Assembly (NCBI GenBank): GCA_903891395.1
Contig: CAITEM010000195.1
Coordinates: forward strand, 1 to 7,505
Direction: 5' to 3'
From: an uncultured Hyphomicrobiales bacterium
Lineage (GTDB): Bacteria; Pseudomonadota; Alphaproteobacteria; Rhizobiales; Xanthobacteraceae
DNA: 7,505 bases
Shown here: piece by piece, positions 3,766 to 7,505 of the stretch
Layout of the letters: the number at the start of each line of letters is the position of its first letter
How positions within the stretch are numbered: the first letter of the stretch is position 1
Position numbers and translations under genes: made by a program
The notes under the pieces: generated by a model
Told to the model about the DNA's origin: nothing
The model's database searches: none
Seen by the model: only the letters and a program-made list of their open reading frames with translations

Positions 3766-5339
3766 CAATTATGCGTGCGGGGCGTCTTGCCGATGCCCCA
3801 TTCATCCGGGATCGGCGTCGCCGGCGCTGTGGGCGCGACGGAGCCTTCCGACGGCGGCGTCGGTCCCTTCAGCGGCCGTTCCTCCATCGAGATCAGGAAC
3901 GCCATGCCGAATGTCAGCACCAGCGCGCAGGCCAGGAACACGAAGCGGAACGCAAAGCTCAATTCGGTGGCGGACGCCGCGCGCGCTAGCATCTCGACCG
4001 ACATGCCGGTAACGCCGCCAAGCCCGCCCAGCACGATCGCGCCGAGCACGGCCACGATCAGCGCCGAGAACAGCGCGCGGAAAAAGTTCGCGGCGCCGGT
4101 CGCGACGCCCATCTGCGAGCGCGCCACGGCGTTCTGCAGACACACCGTCGACACCGGAAACACCGTGCCCAAGCCCGCGCCGACCACCGTCAGCAATACC
4201 AGCACCAGCGTGATCGGCATCGAGCCGGGCCAGATCGCCAAAGGCACAAGCGCGAAGATGGCGATCGACAACCCCACCAGCGACACGCGCTTATAGTGTT
4301 CCATGTGCATCATCAGCCGGCCGGTAATGGTGGAGAACACCACGGTCGCGCTCATCAGCGGAATCAGCCCCATGCCGGATTGGCTCGCCGACAAATGCTG
4401 CACCACTTCGAAATACAGCGGGATGAAGATCGTCATCCCGACCAGCGTCCCCATGTTGCAGGCGCCAGCCAATGCCGCGCAGCGCACCACCGGATTGCCG
4501 AGCACGGTCAAAGGCAGGAACGGCTCAGTCGTCGACACCAGACGCCAGGCGAACAAGCCCCACAACACTGCGGACGTCAGCAGCAGCGCGCCGATCGGCA
4601 GGGAGATCCAGTCGTAATGCCGTCCGCCCCAGGACAGCGCCAACAGCAAAGCCACAGACGCCGTGATCATCAGGCCGGCGCCGATGATGTCGAGCCGGTG
4701 CTTGCGCGGGACGTAAGGCACCAGCTTCAGAACGCTGGAGGTCATGCCGAGGGCGACCAGTCCCAAAGGCAGGTTGATCCAGAAGATAAACGACCAGTCG
4801 AGATGCTCGGTGAGGAAACCGCCCAACACCGGCCCGCCGACCGACGAGATCGCGAACACCGCGCCGATGTAACCCTGATAGCGGCCGCGCTCGCGCGGCG
4901 TGACGATGTCGGCGATGATGGTCTGCGCCAATGCCATCAGGCCACCGCCGCCGAGGCCCTGCAGCGCACGCGCCAAGATCAACTCCGTCATGCTGGCTGC
5001 CATGGCGCAGGCGACAGAGCCGACGACGAAAATGCCGATCGCGGTCAGCATCACGACCCGCCGGCCATAGATGTCCGACAGCTTGCCGTAGAGCGGAGTC
5101 GAGGCCGTGCCGGTCAGCAGATAGGCGGTCACCACCCAGGAGAGGTCGTTGAGATTGTTGAAGCGCCGCCCGATGGTCGGCAGCGCGGTGGCAACGATGG
5201 TCTGGTCCAGGGCGCCCAGGAACATCGTCAGCATAATGCCGATAACGATGGCCTTGATCTCGGGATGCGTCAGCGCGCGCGGGTGGGCCGCGGCGTCGGA
5301 CCTGGTATCGGGATTATGCTTGGCCGGGTGCACATTCAT
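3765..5339 (-). CDS. DHA2-family (14-helix) major facilitator multidrug exporter
   Basis: From ATG 5339 the product is 524 residues of the EmrB/QacA type, an inner-membrane proton-driven exporter of drugs or other amphiphilic compounds. Motif D1 LDQTIVATALPTI lies in helix 1 (residues 44-56). Motif A GKLSDIYGRRVVM follows in loop 2-3 (85-97), and the antiporter motif C SSVGGPVLGG in helix 5 (about 165-174). DWSFIFWINLP (181-191) is the classic DHA2 segment before helix 6. About 14 hydrophobic segments follow in order, ending with a Pro-rich cytoplasmic tail (about 491-524). The N-terminal 25 residues are polar. An in-frame TTG at 5375 would add 12 residues but has no better ribosome site; ATG 5339 also lacks a clear one, so the start is uncertain. 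No adaptor (EmrA-like) gene is adjacent. It is divergent from the VanX-like dipeptidase, with 89 bp between starts. Confidence 0.95.
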   Translation of the reverse strand: MNVHPAKHNPDTRSDAAAHPRALTHPEIKAIVIGIMLTMFLGALDQTIVATALPTIGRRFNNLNDLSWVVTAYLLTGTASTPLYGKLSDIYGRRVVMLTAIGIFVVGSVACAMAASMTELILARALQGLGGGGLMALAQTIIADIVTPRERGRYQGYIGAVFAISSVGGPVLGGFLTEHLDWSFIFWINLPLGLVALGMTSSVLKLVPYVPRKHRLDIIGAGLMITASVALLLALSWGGRHYDWISLPIGALLLTSAVLWGLFAWRLVSTTEPFLPLTVLGNPVVRCAALAGACNMGTLVGMTIFIPLYFEVVQHLSASQSGMGLIPLMSATVVFSTITGRLMMHMEHYKRVSLVGLSIAIFALVPLAIWPGSMPITLVLVLLTVVGAGLGTVFPVSTVCLQNAVARSQMGVATGAANFFRALFSALIVAVLGAIVLGGLGGVTGMSVEMLARAASATELSFAFRFVFLACALVLTFGMAFLISMEERPLKGPTPPSEGSVAPTAPATPIPDEWGIGKTPRTHN

Positions 5340-5428
5340 GGGGCGGTTGATGCCGCGCGCCGCCCCCGATTGCAATGGGGAACACCGCAGGGGTGGTATG
5401 AGGCCGCGGCCCAGCGCAGACTTCAGGC
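5340..5428. promoter_or_regulatory. Divergent intergenic region between exporter and dipeptidase genes
   Basis: The 89 bp between the two start codons must contain both promoters, unless one lies inside a gene. ATTGCAAT (5369-5376) is an 8-bp palindrome flanked by CCCC and GGGG and is the most likely protein-binding site seen. I cannot assign convincing -35/-10 boxes for either strand. Confidence 0.35.
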
Positions 5429-6187
5429 ATGAATCGAATCGCCGCCCGGAACTTCGCCGTCCTGCTGGGACTTGTGCTGGCTGCCCCCGCTGCCGCCCGT
5501 GACCTTCCCGGCGGCTTGGTTTACCTGCGCGATATCGATCCGAGCATCGCGCAGGACATGCGGTACGCCTCGCGCGACAACTTCGTCGGCCAGCCGTTGC
5601 CCGGTTACGATGCGCCGGAATGCGTGCTGCGCCGCGACGCCGCGCTGGCCTTGCGACAGGTCCAGGCCGATCTCGCCCGCGAGCACCTCAGCCTCAAAAC
5701 CTACGACTGCTACCGCCCCACCCGCGCCGTCGCCGCGATGGCGCACTGGTCGCAAGACCGCGACACCGGCGCAACGAAGCGCTTCTATCCGGCGCTGGAG
5801 AAGCGAACGCTATTCGGCCTCGGCTACATCGCCGCGCAGTCGGCGCATTCGACCGGCACCGCGATCGATCTGACGCTGGTCCGCCTTCCTGCCACCAGCA
5901 CGCCGCCTTACGACACGACTGTCGCTTACGGCCCCTGCACCGCGCCGGCGGCGCAACGCGCGCCGGACTCGGGCATCGACATGGGCACCGGCTTCGACTG
6001 CTTCGACACCAAAAGCCACACCCGCAGCCCCGCCATCGGCGGCGAGCCGAAGCGCTGGCGCGACGTACTCGGCGCGGCGATGCGCGCGCACGGTTTTAAG
6101 AACTATTTTCGCGAATGGTGGCACTTCACTTACGGCCCGCACCCGCGCGCGGCCTACGACTTTCCGATCGCGCCGCGCCCGCGTTGA
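5429..6187 (+). CDS. Exported D-Ala-D-Ala dipeptidase, VanX/DdpX-like (peptidase M15D)
   Basis: This 252-residue zinc peptidase should hydrolyse D-Ala-D-Ala dipeptide. Key VanX residues are present with the right spacing: Arg in YDCYRPTRA (R96), zinc ligands H140 and D147 in SAHSTGTAID, catalytic E229 and zinc ligand H232 in EWWHFTY. An N-terminal signal (MNRIAARNFAVLLGLVLAAPAAA, residues 1-23) predicts a periplasmic location, so a role in recycling or using D-Ala-D-Ala from cell-wall turnover is likelier than glycopeptide resistance. No vanH, vanA-like ligase or vanRS genes are nearby. Four cysteines in the mature part (C65, C94, C170, C191) could form disulfides, consistent with export. ATG 5429 has only a weak CAGG close upstream. 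The 3' end overlaps the convergent YcgN-like gene by 34 bp. Confidence 0.94.
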   Translation: MNRIAARNFAVLLGLVLAAPAAARDLPGGLVYLRDIDPSIAQDMRYASRDNFVGQPLPGYDAPECVLRRDAALALRQVQADLAREHLSLKTYDCYRPTRAVAAMAHWSQDRDTGATKRFYPALEKRTLFGLGYIAAQSAHSTGTAIDLTLVRLPATSTPPYDTTVAYGPCTAPAAQRAPDSGIDMGTGFDCFDTKSHTRSPAIGGEPKRWRDVLGAAMRAHGFKNYFREWWHFTYGPHPRAAYDFPIAPRPR

Positions 6188-6756
6188 ACGCTTTGCGGCG
6201 CCGCCTTCGCTTTCGCACCCTTCGGCCACTTGCCCGGCCACTTCACGATGAATTCTTCCAGCCGTTCGTCCGGCACATCCATTTCGCTCGCGGCGACGCG
6301 GCCGCGCACCGAAATGCCGGCCTGGTGAACCGTGTCGGGATCGCCGGACACCAACGGGTGCCACCAATACAGGTCGCCGCCGTCGGCAACGAGCTTGTAG
6401 CCGCAGGTCGGCGGCAGCCAGGTCAACCGCTTGATGTTGCGCGGCGTCAGCCGCACACAATCGCGCACCTTGGTCTGGCGGTGCGCATAGTCGCTGCAGC
6501 GGCAACTCTGCCCGTCGAGAAGCTTGCAGCCGACGTCGGTGTAGACCGTCTCGCCGGTATCGACATCGGTCAGCTTGTTGAGACAGCAGCGGCCGCAGCC
6601 GTCACACAGGCTCTCCCACTCCTTGGCCGTCATCTCGGCCATGGTCTTGGTCCGCCAGAACGGAAGCTCGGGCGCAAGCGCGGCGAGCGCCTTTGCCATG
6701 GAGGTCACTTTTGCCGTCGGCTTCGCGGAAGTCGGTTTGGTCGTCTTGAAAACCAT
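6154..6756 (-). CDS. YcgN/UPF0260 family cysteine-cluster protein
   Basis: This 200-residue protein belongs to the UPF0260 (YcgN) group of the YkgJ-type zinc/iron-chelating domain. The hallmark cluster CDGCGRCC (C51, C54, C57, C58) is followed by C77, C85, C87, C100 and C118. This matches the CxxCxxCC pattern and the downstream cysteines expected to bind metal, possibly an Fe-S or zinc site. RLTPRNIKRLTWLPPTCGY, YWWHPLVSGDP and a GRVAASEMDVPDERLEEFIV tail are also characteristic. The function is unknown. ATG 6756 has AAGGA 7 bases upstream and is preferred, although ATG codons at residues 20 and 39 would give lengths closer to E. coli YcgN (about 150 aa). The N-terminal Lys/Thr-rich extension and basic C-terminal tail look disordered. 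Its last 34 bp overlap the dipeptidase gene tail to tail. It lies 71 bp downstream of the adaptor gene on the same strand. Confidence 0.93.
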   Translation of the reverse strand: MVFKTTKPTSAKPTAKVTSMAKALAALAPELPFWRTKTMAEMTAKEWESLCDGCGRCCLNKLTDVDTGETVYTDVGCKLLDGQSCRCSDYAHRQTKVRDCVRLTPRNIKRLTWLPPTCGYKLVADGGDLYWWHPLVSGDPDTVHQAGISVRGRVAASEMDVPDERLEEFIVKWPGKWPKGAKAKAAPQSVQRGRGAIGKS

Positions 6757-6765
6757 CAGGAATCC

Positions 6766-6789
6766 TTCACGGCCCTTGTAGACCGTGAA
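6766..6789 (-). promoter_or_regulatory. Hairpin between the adaptor gene and the YcgN-like gene
   Basis: TTCACGG (6766-6772) and CCGTGAA (6783-6789) form a perfect 7-bp stem with a 10-base loop. On the minus strand the stem's last bases run into the AAGGA ribosome site of the YcgN-like gene, so it could limit translation or mark a transcript end. It lacks a U-tract. Confidence 0.35.
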
Positions 6790-6827
6790 TCAGTCCCCGT
6801 CATGGCTCGACTTTGCTGTGTGGACAG

Positions 6828-7505
6828 TCAGCCTTTGGGCTTGGTAACCACCGGCTCGGACGCCGCTTTGGGCATGCCCGGCGCGCCGGCAATGCGCACC
6901 TGATCGCCCGCGGCGATACCGTCCGGCGGCGTTGAAATCACCCGGTCGGTGGCGTTCAAGCCGGTCGCGATCTCGATCTCGCGGCCGTGGTCGCGCGCGA
7001 TGGTCACGGGCTTGAGCATCACCCGGTCATCGGGGCCGATGGTCGCAATCCGCAAACCGCCCTGGTCGAAAATCAGCGCGCTCGACGGCACGACGACGGT
7101 GGCGTCCAGCGCCGGGATCTCCAGATGAACATTGGCGAAAGCGCCGGTCATCAGTTCGCCCTTCGGATTGTCGATGGCCAACAAGACCCGCGTCGTGCCC
7201 GACGCGCTGTCGACCGACTGCGCCGACGCTTCTACGATCGCCGGGAACGTCCGGCCGGCATATTCCGGCACCACGATCTGCGCTTTGCTGCCGACCTTGA
7301 TGCTGGGCATATAACTCTGCGGCACGTTGACGTAGCCGCGCAGCTTGGTGATGTCGGAGACGCCGAACAAAGCCGGTCCGCCGCCGGCGCCGGCGTTGAT
7401 CAGCGACCCGACGTCGGTCGCGCGCGCGGTCACGCTGCCGTCGAATGGCGCCGTGATGCGCTTGTATTTCTCCAGCACGCGCTGCCGGTCGAGATTGGCC
7501 GTGAC
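6828..7505 (-). CDS. RND efflux periplasmic adaptor (HlyD/MFP family), C-terminal part
   Basis: The frame is open to the right edge of the window, so the 5' part is missing; 225 residues are visible. They begin with the end of the coiled-coil hairpin (LDRQRVLEKYKR), then the second lipoyl half-motif ITAPFDGSVTARATDVGSLI. Next come the beta-barrel (LRGYVNVPQSYMPSIKVGSK; TRVLLAIDNPKGELMTGAFA) and the membrane-proximal domain (VVVPSSALIFD; VTIARDHGREIEIATGLNATDRVI). The protein should bridge an inner-membrane RND pump to an outer-membrane channel. A Pro/Lys tail (KAASEPVVTKPKG) ends the protein. No pump gene follows; the next gene is the YcgN-like one. The RND pump must therefore lie to the right of the window, upstream in transcription, or elsewhere. 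The internal GTG at 7478 is not the true start. Confidence 0.93.
   Translation of the reverse strand, partial: VTANLDRQRVLEKYKRITAPFDGSVTARATDVGSLINAGAGGGPALFGVSDITKLRGYVNVPQSYMPSIKVGSKAQIVVPEYAGRTFPAIVEASAQSVDSASGTTRVLLAIDNPKGELMTGAFANVHLEIPALDATVVVPSSALIFDQGGLRIATIGPDDRVMLKPVTIARDHGREIEIATGLNATDRVISTPPDGIAAGDQVRIAGAPGMPKAASEPVVTKPKG

Noticed and set aside
4296..5432. 378-codon plus-strand open frame opposite the exporter
   Set aside because: It lies almost wholly antisense to a clear 14-helix exporter. Its His/Gln/Arg-rich product has no domain-like pattern and is a product of high GC content.
5429..6187. Vancomycin-resistance gene vanX
   Set aside because: The enzyme class fits, but there is no ligase, dehydrogenase or two-component system nearby, it carries a signal peptide, and the host appears Gram-negative.

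Overview
The window looks like chromosomal DNA of a high-GC alphaproteobacterium. Hyphomicrobiales near Bradyrhizobium, Rhodopseudomonas or Xanthobacteraceae is the best guess. This rests on strong G/C preference at third codon positions, a DUF6894-type small protein starting PRYFFHF, a YcgN/UPF0260 protein, an orphan branched-chain-amino-acid-type binding protein, and a short lipoprotein with a KCGWLW core. It is an inference from family content, not a database match. There are no rRNA or tRNA genes, insertion sequences, phage genes or CRISPR arrays.

Left part (1-1740), all genes on the minus strand. Reading leftward from 1693: an HxlR-family regulator, a DUF6894-like protein with a GTG start, a 40-residue lipoprotein, then two very small single-pass membrane proteins (64 and 51 residues). 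Each of the two has its own sigma70-like promoter. These promoters are near copies of each other (TTGACA, 17-base spacer, -10 box, upstream TCCTAGGA palindrome and A/T-rich tract) and lie 343 bp apart. The leader of the 51-residue gene holds two hairpins.

Middle (1740-3765), plus strand. Divergent from the HxlR gene is an NAD(P)H-dependent FMN reductase; the pair looks like a local redox or electrophile-response module. Next comes an orphan periplasmic binding protein with a signal peptide and a C-terminal CxxC. It ends at a strong hairpin terminator shared with the convergent gene to its right.

Right part (3765-7505). A 14-helix DHA2-type drug exporter (minus) is divergent from an exported VanX/DdpX-like D-Ala-D-Ala dipeptidase (plus). 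The dipeptidase gene overlaps, tail to tail, a YcgN-like cysteine-cluster protein (minus). That gene follows the 3' part of an RND-efflux periplasmic adaptor that runs off the right edge.

Most of the window is ordinary accessory or housekeeping content. The least ordinary items are the duplicated promoter module and the tiny membrane/lipoprotein genes at the left, which automatic annotation often misses. No clearly new multi-gene system is visible.
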